The translations under genes were made by a program, and so were the position numbers. From contig NZ_CP084098.1 of assembly GCF_036345015.1 (NCBI RefSeq), positions 3,175,326 through 3,239,325 of the forward strand: a DNA stretch of 64,000 nucleotides, in the 5' to 3' direction. The stretch is from Cyanobacterium sp. Dongsha4. Lineage in GTDB: Bacteria > Cyanobacteriota > Cyanobacteriia > Cyanobacteriales > Cyanobacteriaceae. This document shows positions 17,886 through 26,501 of this stretch, piece by piece. The notes below the pieces were generated by a model that saw only the letters and a program-made list of their open reading frames with translations, was not told the origin of the DNA and made no database searches. Each line of letters begins with the position of its first letter. Position 1 is the stretch's first letter.

Positions 17886-20030
17886 TTAATTCTTCATAGA
17901 TAAAGCGATGCGTTTCAGGTTTTCGTTAACCTCTAACACTCTTACTTTTACAACCTGCCCAACTTTTACAACCTCTGTAACATCACTCACGAAGCGATCG
18001 CACATTTGGGATATATGTACTAAACCATCTTGATGCACTCCTATATCCACAAAAGCACCAAAATTAACCACGTTAGTGACAACTCCCTCTAAAATCATAC
18101 CTTCCTTTAAATCACTAATTTCCGTGACACCTTCCTTAAAAGTAGCATATTGAAATTCAGCACGTCGATCGCGCCCCGGTTTTTCTAATTCCTGAATAAT
18201 ATCTTCTAGGGTAGGGAAGCCAATTTCGTCAGTTATATACTGTTTTAAATCTAACTTTTTCAGATGTTGATTAAGTTGATTAATTTCCGTTAAAGGTACT
18301 TTTAAATCACTAGAAATTTTTTTGACAATGTGATAACTTTCTGGATGCACTGAGGTATTATCTAAAGGGTTATCTCCCTCTCGAATCCGTAAAAATCCTC
18401 CTGCTAATTCAAAGGTTTTCGCTCCTAATTTCTTGACTTTCAGTAATTCTTTTCTGTTTTTAAATGCCCCTTTTTCATTGCGATACTGTACGATATTATT
18501 CGCAATAGTGCCATTAATTCCAGAGACAAAAACTAACAATTCCTTAGAAGCAGTATTCAAATCAACTCCCACATAATTAACACAACTTTCGACGGTTTCT
18601 TCTAACTTTTGTTTCAACAATTTTTGATCTACATCGTGTTGATATTGCCCTACCCCAATGGATTTCGGATCAATTTTCACCAATTCAGCGAGAGGATCTT
18701 GTAACCTTCTACCAATACTAATCGCACCTCTGACGGTGACATCCAAATCAGGAAATTCACTAATCGCCACATCACTAGCGGAATAAATAGACGCACCCGA
18801 CTCATTCACCATCACCTTAATAGGTTTCGTGTCAATCTCCTTTAACACCTCCGTGACAAACTCATCGGTTTCCCGTGAAGCAGTGCCGTTACCAATGGCA
18901 ATTAAAGCGATATGATATTTTTGGATGAGTTTTTTTAAGGCATTTTTAGCAAGATTCCTTTTTTCTGCTCCATTATGGGGAAAAATTGCCTGATACTCTA
19001 AAAATTGCCCTGTTTCGGAAAGAATCGCTACTTTGCAACCTGTACGAAATCCGGGATCAATGCCCATTGTTGGTTTCATTCCCGCAGGAGGAGACAGTAA
19101 CAATTCTCGCAAATTCGCCTCAAAGGTTTTAATTGACTCTCCATCAGCCCATATTTTCATTTCTGAACGCACATCACGCAGTAAAGCAGGTTTTAACAGA
19201 CGATTAAAGCTATCTTTGATAGTTTCTTGGTAAAATTGCCTAATTTCAGGGTTTTTTGTCTTGATTATCTTTGACTCTATATAGTTAATTACCCTTTCTT
19301 CCTCAAAATCAACGTCTAAACTGAGGATTTTTTCCCCTTCCCCACGATATAAGGCAAGAATATTATGGGGTGCGATTTTGGTGAATTTACAGGTAAAACT
19401 GCGATACATCTCATATTTTGTGCTTCCTTCGGGGTAGTCTTTTTTTATCTGAGAGGTAAAACTACCATAATCAAGGATAAATTCTCTTAAATAGGCTCTT
19501 AATTCCGCTTTTTCGGCGATTTCTTCCGCTAGAATATCTTTTGCACTGTTTAAGGCTTCTTCACTACTTTTAACGTCATCGGAGATATATTTTTCTGCTT
19601 CTTTATTCAAAGATATTGCCTTACTTTGACCATTGTTAAGGCTTTTAATCCATTCTACAAGGGGAGTTAACCCTTTTTCTCTAGCAATAGTAGCACGGGT
19701 TCTCTTTTTGGGCTTGTAGGGGAGGTAAAGGTCTTCAAGTTCATTTTTTTGTAAACAGGCGGTAATTTGAGCCTTTAAAGCGTCACTGAGTTGATTTTGA
19801 GATGCGATCGCATCTAGGATAAATTGTTTTCTTTGCTCTAATTCTTGCAGATAATTAAAACGCTCTTGAATATCCCTTAATTGTATCTCATTGAGTGATC
19901 CAGTACGTTCCTTGCGGTAACGAGCGATAAAGGGAATGGTTGCACCTTCATTAAATAATTCTAAGGCACTGTCCACATTTTTGAGATTGAGGGATAATTC
20001 AGAAGCTATAACTTGAGAAATATTGAGCAT
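17886..20030 (-). CDS. tex: Tex family RNA-binding transcription accessory protein
   Basis: 714 residues, normal Tex length. In order: N-terminal helical region with GATIPFIARYRKERTGSLNE, a YqgF/RNase H-like domain around residue 323 (MGIDPGFRTGCKVAIL), helix-hairpin-helix repeats around 500-560 (LNTASKELLVFVSGING), and a C-terminal S1 domain (GVVTNVVNFGAFVDIGVHQD, about 640-712). Tex binds nucleic acids and affects transcription and virulence gene expression in other bacteria; its exact role here is not shown. It is a single-gene unit, convergent with the sulfotransferase gene. Confidence 0.95.
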   Translation of the reverse strand: MLNISQVIASELSLNLKNVDSALELFNEGATIPFIARYRKERTGSLNEIQLRDIQERFNYLQELEQRKQFILDAIASQNQLSDALKAQITACLQKNELEDLYLPYKPKKRTRATIAREKGLTPLVEWIKSLNNGQSKAISLNKEAEKYISDDVKSSEEALNSAKDILAEEIAEKAELRAYLREFILDYGSFTSQIKKDYPEGSTKYEMYRSFTCKFTKIAPHNILALYRGEGEKILSLDVDFEEERVINYIESKIIKTKNPEIRQFYQETIKDSFNRLLKPALLRDVRSEMKIWADGESIKTFEANLRELLLSPPAGMKPTMGIDPGFRTGCKVAILSETGQFLEYQAIFPHNGAEKRNLAKNALKKLIQKYHIALIAIGNGTASRETDEFVTEVLKEIDTKPIKVMVNESGASIYSASDVAISEFPDLDVTVRGAISIGRRLQDPLAELVKIDPKSIGVGQYQHDVDQKLLKQKLEETVESCVNYVGVDLNTASKELLVFVSGINGTIANNIVQYRNEKGAFKNRKELLKVKKLGAKTFELAGGFLRIREGDNPLDNTSVHPESYHIVKKISSDLKVPLTEINQLNQHLKKLDLKQYITDEIGFPTLEDIIQELEKPGRDRRAEFQYATFKEGVTEISDLKEGMILEGVVTNVVNFGAFVDIGVHQDGLVHISQMCDRFVSDVTEVVKVGQVVKVRVLEVNENLKRIALSMKN

Positions 20031-20822
20031 GAGCTAACAAGACTATTTTGTTAGAATTTTACACCAAAATGAAAACCTGAGTTTGAGTTTTATTTTGTTT
20101 TAATTTTTCTGTCTTTATTTTTTCTTTTTTCCCATGTTTATTTCTGTATATCTTGTTTTTAATACACTATAGACTTTCTTCTTTTCTATCCTTTTGATCA
20201 TTATTGACTTTTACTTCTAAATTATCTCAGGATTTAGTAATAATAGTATCTTCCATTTTTTCCCCACCAATCTATTGTCTCTTTTATGGATTCAAAATCT
20301 ATGATTCTTAAAAAATTAATAATTATGCTTGTTATTAATGATATTTTATTTTGACTATTTTTACACTTTATTCTCCGCTTATATTCTTTTAAATCTCTTG
20401 ATATGTAGAACAACCACAACAAAAACTAGAGAAAATAATAGTTAAAATAGTAGATAGGTTATATCTTTGTCCTTTCTTTGAGCAAAAATCTTTGATAAAG
20501 GAAAAAAACTGAAATAAGATGTTCATAGCTTATTTTAAATAAACAAAAAATCCATCTTTACTTCTAATTTTACCACTACTTTGAAAAAACCCTGCTCGAA
20601 AAGGGGGTTTCTTTATAAGGGGAGACACAGAGAGGTTTGCCCCTTACCCTGTGCTGATACAGCCCTTGACTTTTGTCTGTTGCCTACCTTAAACCTAACT
20701 AATAATTTACATACCCAAAATAATAAAGCCTTAATTCTTGATTTTTCTTCCCTAGATTTTCACTTTTATTTTTTAAACTTGGACTATTCAACCATAAAAC
20801 ATAAAGAGGTTAAATAAAATCC
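20031..20822. other. 792-bp spacer with possible structured RNA
   Basis: No supported gene. From 20584 to 20680 there are two nested hairpin-forming stretches: AAACCC...GGGTTT near 20588-20611, then TAAGGGG...CCCCTTA near 20617-20648. The loop of the second contains CACAG, which could pair with the CTGTG just downstream and form a pseudoknot. It lies about 150 bp upstream of the gene at 20823. I do not recognise a known RNA family. The ORFs in this spacer (62 and 78 codons) are not supported. Confidence 0.35.
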
Positions 20823-21974
20823 ATGAGTGAAAATTATTCATCAATTTCTGAAATTACGGGAATAGTGGGGAGGATATTTGACAATGATGAGTTTATCTTG
20901 GAAACCTCACAGGGTAGAGTTAGGGTAGATGCAGACTTGCGAGATTCTCTTACCTTAGATTTAACAGTGGGGGAAACTGTGACAGTAACAGGAATTTATG
21001 ATGATGATGATTTCGATGCCATGTCAATCATCCGTCAAGATGGTTCACCTGTATTAACTGGTAATTTTAGGGGGGAAGATTGGCAAGATGACAATATGGA
21101 AGATTTCGATCGCACCTTCGATTATAATCATAATAACTCCTATAGCGGTTCTGTGTCAGAAATTACGGGAATAGTAGGGGCGATGTTTGACAATGATGAA
21201 TTTATCTTAGAAACCTCACAGGGTAGAGTTAGGGTAGATGCAGACTTGCGAGATTCTCTTACCTTAGATTTAACAGTGGAGGAAACTGTAACAGTAACGG
21301 GAATTTATGATAATGATGATTTCGATGCTATGTCAATCACCCGTCAAGATGGTTCACCTGTATTAACTAAAGAGCTTTTTAATAACTATAGCTATGATGA
21401 TTCTAGCAATGATTTAGATGATAGCTATGATGATTATGGAAATGTTGATGATAATAGACAACAAGAAATACCAAACATTAATAATATAAACACAGAAAGT
21501 GAAAACAGTGACAATAACAGAGATTCACTTTTTAATACTCCAGTTTATCGCTTTCAGAACCGCAATATAAATGGTACATATCTTTTTGCTGGTGAAACAG
21601 AATCTCATGGTATCCGCAATAATTATGGAGAAACTTTTATAGAAGAGGGGTTTGCTTTTCGTGTTGCTAATAATCCAGCCAATAATTTAGAAGCGATTTA
21701 TCGTATGGCAAATAAAGATATTCCAGGCACTTATTTATATGTTGGGGAAGAAGAAAAGCAAAATATCTCTCAAAATTATACTAACTTTAAAAATGAAGGA
21801 ATAGCTTTTTATGTTCTCGGTGTGAATGCTAATCAAGGAGAAGATGTTTATCGTTTTCAAAGTATAAATAATCCTGGTACATATTTATTTGTTTTAGAAC
21901 AAGAAAAAAATAATATTCTGGCTAACTATTCCTCTCAATTTACGTTAGAAGGTGTGGCTTTTGAGGTAGGTTAA
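20823..21974 (+). CDS. Repeat protein: duplicated OB-like domain plus three DUF5648-like repeats
   Basis: 383 residues, acidic, no signal peptide seen. Residues about 7-80 and 110-183 are near-identical copies of a beta-rich unit (SEITGIVG ... FDNDEFILETSQGRVRVDAD ... GETVTVTGIYD) that looks like a small OB-fold or BOF domain. An Asp/Asn-rich linker follows (about 185-235). Residues about 238-383 hold three YRFQ/YRMA...YLF...EEG.AF units, the same module that ends the RTX protein at 1126-5148. Without a signal peptide, export would need a C-terminal route, as for RTX proteins; that is inference. An AAAGAGG lies about 15 bases before the ATG. Confidence 0.75.
   Translation: MSENYSSISEITGIVGRIFDNDEFILETSQGRVRVDADLRDSLTLDLTVGETVTVTGIYDDDDFDAMSIIRQDGSPVLTGNFRGEDWQDDNMEDFDRTFDYNHNNSYSGSVSEITGIVGAMFDNDEFILETSQGRVRVDADLRDSLTLDLTVEETVTVTGIYDNDDFDAMSITRQDGSPVLTKELFNNYSYDDSSNDLDDSYDDYGNVDDNRQQEIPNINNINTESENSDNNRDSLFNTPVYRFQNRNINGTYLFAGETESHGIRNNYGETFIEEGFAFRVANNPANNLEAIYRMANKDIPGTYLYVGEEEKQNISQNYTNFKNEGIAFYVLGVNANQGEDVYRFQSINNPGTYLFVLEQEKNNILANYSSQFTLEGVAFEVG
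20846..21368 (+). repeat. Near-identical 214-bp tandem duplication inside the coding region
   Basis: Bases 20846-21059 and 21155-21368 match at roughly nine in ten positions by eye, in the same frame, separated by a 95-bp linker. The copies encode the two OB-like domains. Identity this high, including at silent sites, implies a recent duplication or gene conversion. Confidence 0.85.
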
Positions 21975-22213
21975 TTATCTCTATTTTTGGGTAGCTTATT
22001 ATTCTTAATAAATGAAAAATTTAAAGTATAATTATACCCAAATTTATATTTCATAGTTTGCACTTAATTAATAAGTAATAAATAACGATGTTGCTTAATT
22101 ATGCAGTAAAATATAGTTGAATTACTCGGTATGTCCAACACTAAAAATATTATTTCCATTGCAAGATTGCCTATTCCCCATTCCTGATCTAAACTAGAAA
22201 TTATAGCTTAATT

Positions 22214-22394
22214 ACCTGAGTTCGATGAAAAAAGTATCGAAAAATAAAGCGTTGAGAGTTATCATCGAGCCAATTTTGGAATAAAAAATTATTAAATTTA
22301 GGAAAAACTCATTTAAAATCAATTTATTCAGCTTTTTTGTCAATAATTATTACTTTTAACTCCGAACTCCGAACTCCGAACTCCGAACTCAGGT
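22214..22394. repeat. MITE-like repeat, copy 1
   Basis: 181 bp bounded by inverted ends ACCTGAGTTCG (22214-22224) and CGAACTCAGGT (22384-22394), with no coding capacity. Most of it recurs at 46184-46405 almost unchanged. The right arm ends in about five copies of the heptamer CTCCGAA. The terminal ACCTGAGTT is also the start of the IS982 terminal repeat found at 5225 and 16788. It lies in the spacer upstream of the two-component genes. Confidence 0.75.
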
Positions 22395-22528
22395 TAATTC
22401 ACCAAAACCAAATAATAAGTAAATGTCAGGTTGCAAATTTAAGGTGATAATTGATTAATTTTTAATTGTTAATTGTTGCCAAAACTAACCAATAACTTAT
22501 CAAAAAGAGAAGTCATAGAGCCAAATCT

Positions 22529-23212
22529 ATGAAAATATTAATAGTAGAAGATGATTTTAGAATAGCTAATAATTTAGCACAATTTTTGAGAAGTAATAAT
22601 CATGTTGTAGAAATAGCTTATGATGGAGAAACGGGTTATGATTTGGCAGAAATAGGAAATTATGATTTGATTATTCTTGATTTAAGCCTACCTAAAATGG
22701 ATGGAATTACTGTTTGTCAAAAACTAAGAAAAAATCAATGTCAATCATTAATTCTTATGTTAACGGCAAGGGATACTAATTTAGATCAAGTGACGGGATT
22801 AGATGCAGGAGCAGACGATTATATTATCAAGCCTTTTGACCTACAATTATTATTAGCAAGAATAAGAGCTTTATTAAGAAGAAATAATAATCATTTAAAC
22901 ACTCTTTTTACTTGGGGTGATTTGGTTTTAGATCCTAATAAATATGAAGTAAAATATCAAAATAATCTAGTTAATTTAAGTCCAAAAGAATATCAATTAT
23001 TAGAACTACTCTTCAGAAACTGCGATCGCACCTTAACTAAAGAAATAATTATAGATCAACTATGGTCAATGGAAGAAATACCTCAAGAAGAAACAGTCAA
23101 AGCCCATATTAAAGGGATTAGAAAAAAACTTAAATTAGCAGGATTAAAAACAAATATAATTGAAAATATTTACGGCGTTGGTTATCGTTTAAACTCCTAT
23201 GATTGCCCATAA
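22529..23212 (+). CDS. OmpR-family response regulator
   Basis: 227 residues. The receiver domain has acidic pocket D8-D9, phospho-acceptor D51 (IILDLSLPKMDG), T in MLTARD and K in IIKPFD. The C-terminal winged helix (about 128-225) ends ETVKAHIKGIRKKLK ... IYGVGYRLN, as in OmpR/PhoB regulators. It overlaps the start of the kinase gene by 14 bases, so the two are translated as a pair. The signal is unknown. The binding-lipoprotein gene after the kinase hints at a nutrient or peptide stimulus. Confidence 0.95.
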   Translation: MKILIVEDDFRIANNLAQFLRSNNHVVEIAYDGETGYDLAEIGNYDLIILDLSLPKMDGITVCQKLRKNQCQSLILMLTARDTNLDQVTGLDAGADDYIIKPFDLQLLLARIRALLRRNNNHLNTLFTWGDLVLDPNKYEVKYQNNLVNLSPKEYQLLELLFRNCDRTLTKEIIIDQLWSMEEIPQEETVKAHIKGIRKKLKLAGLKTNIIENIYGVGYRLNSYDCP

Positions 23213-24548
23213 ATTTCAACAAATTAAATCAAAATTGATGTTATCTTATCTAGCGGTAATGATAGCCATTTTAGCTTCCACAAGTGTAATTATTCATCAA
23301 ATTATTTCTCGTAATTTATATAGACAATTTGAAAATAATGCTTTAAAAGGTGCAAAAAAAGCAGGTTTAATCCTAGATTTCATAAAACATGAACATGAAG
23401 AATATTTTAATTCAGAGGATTTAAACTTAACTTTACAAGACCTAATTCATCAAAGTGAAGACAATACAAATTTTACGCAAAAAAATATCAACATATATAA
23501 AAAAAATCCTTATTTCTTTGCCAATGAAGATATTGCAATACAATGGTTAAATGAAAAAAAACAAGTATTAGTTAGAGAAGGAGATTTAAAATTAAATATT
23601 AAGGAATTTGCCGACGATAAAATAACTAAATATTATGATGAAAAAAATCATTTATTTTCCTTAATCTTACCCATTAGAAATAACCAAAATAATCAAATTA
23701 TCGGCTATATAAAAGTTATAGAATCAACAAGTTTACTTAATAATAATCTATTCTGGTTAAAAATAAGTTTAATTTTGGGAGGAGGATTTGCCCTTATTTT
23801 GACAACGGGAGGTGCATTTTTCCTAACAAAACAATCATTACAACCTATTGTTGCTAGTTTCCAAGAATTAAAACAATTTACTGCCGATGCTTCTCACGAA
23901 TTGCGCACCCCATTAACAGTAATAAAAACATCTGCCGAATTAGTTTTAAATAACCAAGGGAAAATCAGTGAAGATAATTTGCATAAAATTCAAACCATAG
24001 TTTCAGCAACCGAAGAAATGAGAATTTTGGTAAATGACTTACTATTACTCGCCCGAATGGATAAAGAAACGACAGAAAAAGAAAAACTCTTTATTAAACT
24101 ACCCCTTGATGAAATTTGCGAGGATTTATTAGACTTGCTATATATAGAAGCCGAGTCACGACAAATAAGTTTGAAATCTTACATAACTCCTAATATTTGG
24201 GTTATGGGTAACGCCTCGCATTTACAAAGACTTTTAACCAATATTCTCACAAATGCTTTGCAATATACTCCCCAAGGAGGAAAAGTAACTTTTAGTCTCA
24301 AACAAGAATTAAATTGGATAATTATAACCATACAAGATACGGGTATTGGAATAAATCCACAAGAGCTAAACAATATTTTTCAAAGATTTTGGCGAGGAGA
24401 AGAGGGAAGAATAAAGAGGAAAGAAGGCAGTGGATTAGGATTAGCCATTGCGGAAAAGATAGCCATTCACCACGGGGGGAAAATAACTGTAGAAAGCATT
24501 TTATCTCAAGGTAGTACGTTTAAAATCTATCTTCCCAGTATTGATTAA
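23199..24548 (+). CDS. Sensor histidine kinase
   Basis: 449 residues. Two membrane segments (about 13-35 and 185-208) flank an extracytoplasmic domain of about 150 residues with no recognised fold. Then come the H-box FTADASHELRTPLTVIKTSA, N-box LLTNILTNALQYT, and G boxes DTGIGI and GSGLGLAIA. Membrane-bound HisKA kinases of this kind phosphorylate the partner OmpR regulator encoded just upstream. All catalytic motifs look intact. The stop is 54 bp before the TTG at 24603 of the next gene, so one transcript for the three is possible. Confidence 0.95.
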   Translation: MIAHKFQQIKSKLMLSYLAVMIAILASTSVIIHQIISRNLYRQFENNALKGAKKAGLILDFIKHEHEEYFNSEDLNLTLQDLIHQSEDNTNFTQKNINIYKKNPYFFANEDIAIQWLNEKKQVLVREGDLKLNIKEFADDKITKYYDEKNHLFSLILPIRNNQNNQIIGYIKVIESTSLLNNNLFWLKISLILGGGFALILTTGGAFFLTKQSLQPIVASFQELKQFTADASHELRTPLTVIKTSAELVLNNQGKISEDNLHKIQTIVSATEEMRILVNDLLLLARMDKETTEKEKLFIKLPLDEICEDLLDLLYIEAESRQISLKSYITPNIWVMGNASHLQRLLTNILTNALQYTPQGGKVTFSLKQELNWIIITIQDTGIGINPQELNNIFQRFWRGEEGRIKRKEGSGLGLAIAEKIAIHHGGKITVESILSQGSTFKIYLPSID

Positions 24549-24608
24549 AGCAATAAAGTGGACAAAATCTGATTAAAATGGGGTAAAAATTTTGCTTAGT
24601 TATTGATT

Positions 24609-26336
24609 ATGAAGAAATTGAAAAGACTTTCTAGTTATCTTACTATTTGTCTGGGCAGTTTAGCCCTCATTGCTTGTAATTCCAATTCTCAGTCTTCCAA
24701 TATCAATAATTTAAAACAAGCAAAATTACTTTATTGGCAAGCCCCGACAATTCTAAATCCTCATCTCTCCACAGGATTTAAAGATTCAGAGGCTAGTCGT
24801 CTTACCCTTGAACCTTTAGCATCTTTTGACAAAGAAGGCAAACTTATACCCATACTAGCTCAAGAAATACCAACTCTGGACAATGGAGGTATTGCCGAAG
24901 ATGGAAAATCTGTAGTCTGGAAATTAAAAAAAGATGTAAAATGGTCTGATAGTCAACCTTTCACTGCTAAAGATGTAGTTTTTACTTACGAATTCATTAC
25001 TAATCCTCAAGTGGGCAGTGTTAATGCTGGAGATTATGCCATCGTTGATAAAGTAGAGGCATTAGATGACTACACCGTCAAAGTTTCATTTAAAGAAATT
25101 ACCCCCGCCTGGTATTCAGTATTTGTGGGAGGTGCAGGTTTAATTTTACCTCAACATTTATATGCCCAATACAATGGTGCAAATGTGCGGGAAGCACCTT
25201 ATAACCTTATGCCCGTAGGAACGGGGGCTTATAAGGTAGTACAATTTAAACCGGGGGATTCTGTTATTTATCAACCCAACTCCTACTACCGCCAACCAGA
25301 AAAATTGAGTTTTGAACAAATTGAAATTAAGGGCGGAGGAGATGCCACGTCTGCCGCTAGGGCTGTGTTACAAACAGGAGAGGCTGATTTTGCTCATAAT
25401 TTACAGGTTGAGGCAAATATCCTCGAAAGTCTCCAAAAGAGTGGAAAAGGTCAATTAGTGGCTAATTTTGGGTCTTTGAGTGAAAGAATTATCTTTAATT
25501 TTACCGATCCAAATCGTAGTACAAATGAAGGAGAAAAATCCAGTTTACAATATCCCCATCCTTTCTTTTCTGACATAAGAGTTAGACAAGCCTTAGCAAT
25601 GGCAGTGGATAAAGAAACTATTGCTAACCAGTTGTATGGTGTGACGGGAAAAGCAACGAATAATTATATTGTTGCACCAGAAGAATATGTATCTTCAGCA
25701 AATTCGATGAAGTATAATCCTGAAAAAGCGGCTCAACTGTTAGATGAAGCAGGATGGAAAGACACCAATGGAGATGGCATCAGAGATAAAAATGGCGTAG
25801 AAATGAAGATTGTTTTTCAAACCTCTGTTAATCCTTTACGGCAAAAAACTCAAGCTATTGTTAAACAAAACTGGCAATCTTTAGGGGTGGGAGTGGAATT
25901 AAAAAGTGTTGATGCTAGTGTACTATTTTCCAGTGATCCTAGTAATAGTGATACGCTGGAAAAATTTTCTGCCGATGTTCAAATGTTTACAACAGGCAAC
26001 TTAAGCCCTGATCCGATCGCTTATTTAAAAAATCATACTTGTGATAATATTCCTCAAAAAAGCAATAATTGGTCTGGAGATAATTACTCTCGCTATTGTA
26101 ATCCTGAATATGATCAACTTTGGCAGAAGGCAACAAAAGAATTGAATCCAGAGAAAAGGGCGGAAATATTCAAACAAATGAATGATTTATTGGTAGAAGA
26201 AGCGGCGGTAATTCCCCTCATTCATCGTGCGGATGTGGTGGGAGTTAGTAATAATTTATTTGGAGTAAATTTAACTCCTTGGGATTTTAAAACATGGAAT
26301 ATTGCAGATTGGGAAAAAAAAGCGGAGGGCAAATAG
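24609..26336 (+). CDS. Peptide/nickel-type ABC transporter substrate-binding lipoprotein
   Basis: 575 residues from the ATG at 24609; a TTG at 24603 in frame is less likely because MKKLKRLSSYL gives the cleaner signal. The lipobox LIAC puts the lipidated cysteine at residue 23. The body is the SBP_bac_5 fold (LEPLASFDKEG ... DVKWSDSQPFTAKDVVFTYE ... VRQALAMAVDKETI), which binds oligopeptides or related solutes in the periplasm for an ABC importer. No permease or ATPase gene is adjacent, which is common in cyanobacteria. It follows the two-component pair on the same strand. Confidence 0.9.
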   Translation: MKKLKRLSSYLTICLGSLALIACNSNSQSSNINNLKQAKLLYWQAPTILNPHLSTGFKDSEASRLTLEPLASFDKEGKLIPILAQEIPTLDNGGIAEDGKSVVWKLKKDVKWSDSQPFTAKDVVFTYEFITNPQVGSVNAGDYAIVDKVEALDDYTVKVSFKEITPAWYSVFVGGAGLILPQHLYAQYNGANVREAPYNLMPVGTGAYKVVQFKPGDSVIYQPNSYYRQPEKLSFEQIEIKGGGDATSAARAVLQTGEADFAHNLQVEANILESLQKSGKGQLVANFGSLSERIIFNFTDPNRSTNEGEKSSLQYPHPFFSDIRVRQALAMAVDKETIANQLYGVTGKATNNYIVAPEEYVSSANSMKYNPEKAAQLLDEAGWKDTNGDGIRDKNGVEMKIVFQTSVNPLRQKTQAIVKQNWQSLGVGVELKSVDASVLFSSDPSNSDTLEKFSADVQMFTTGNLSPDPIAYLKNHTCDNIPQKSNNWSGDNYSRYCNPEYDQLWQKATKELNPEKRAEIFKQMNDLLVEEAAVIPLIHRADVVGVSNNLFGVNLTPWDFKTWNIADWEKKAEGK

Positions 26337-26356
26337 ATTTTAAAAGGGCAATAATT

Positions 26357-26500
26357 TGAGTTCGGAGTTCGGAGTTCGGAGTTCAGAGTTCAGATAAAAA
26401 AAGATAAAAAAAGATAAAAAAGAAATTTTCCCCTAACATCCCAATCTCCTAAAACTCTAACACCTGAAACCTGACACCTGCAACCTGACACCTAACCGTT
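26357..26500. repeat. Heptamer and short tandem repeats
   Basis: Immediately after the lipoprotein gene come five copies of a GTTCGGA-type heptamer, three copies of GATAAAAAAA-type units, and degenerate CACCTGAAACCTGA units. This matches the short tandemly repeated repetitive sequences common in cyanobacterial spacers. Confidence 0.7.
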
Positions 26501-26501
26501 T

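Noticed and set aside
20234-20422. 62-codon minus-strand ORF
   Set aside because: Lys/Tyr/Ile-rich in very AT-rich DNA, no ribosome site, no recognisable motif.
20581-20817. 78-codon plus-strand ORF
   Set aside because: It runs through two hairpins and has no ATG-linked ribosome site; the structure is better explained as RNA or repeat.
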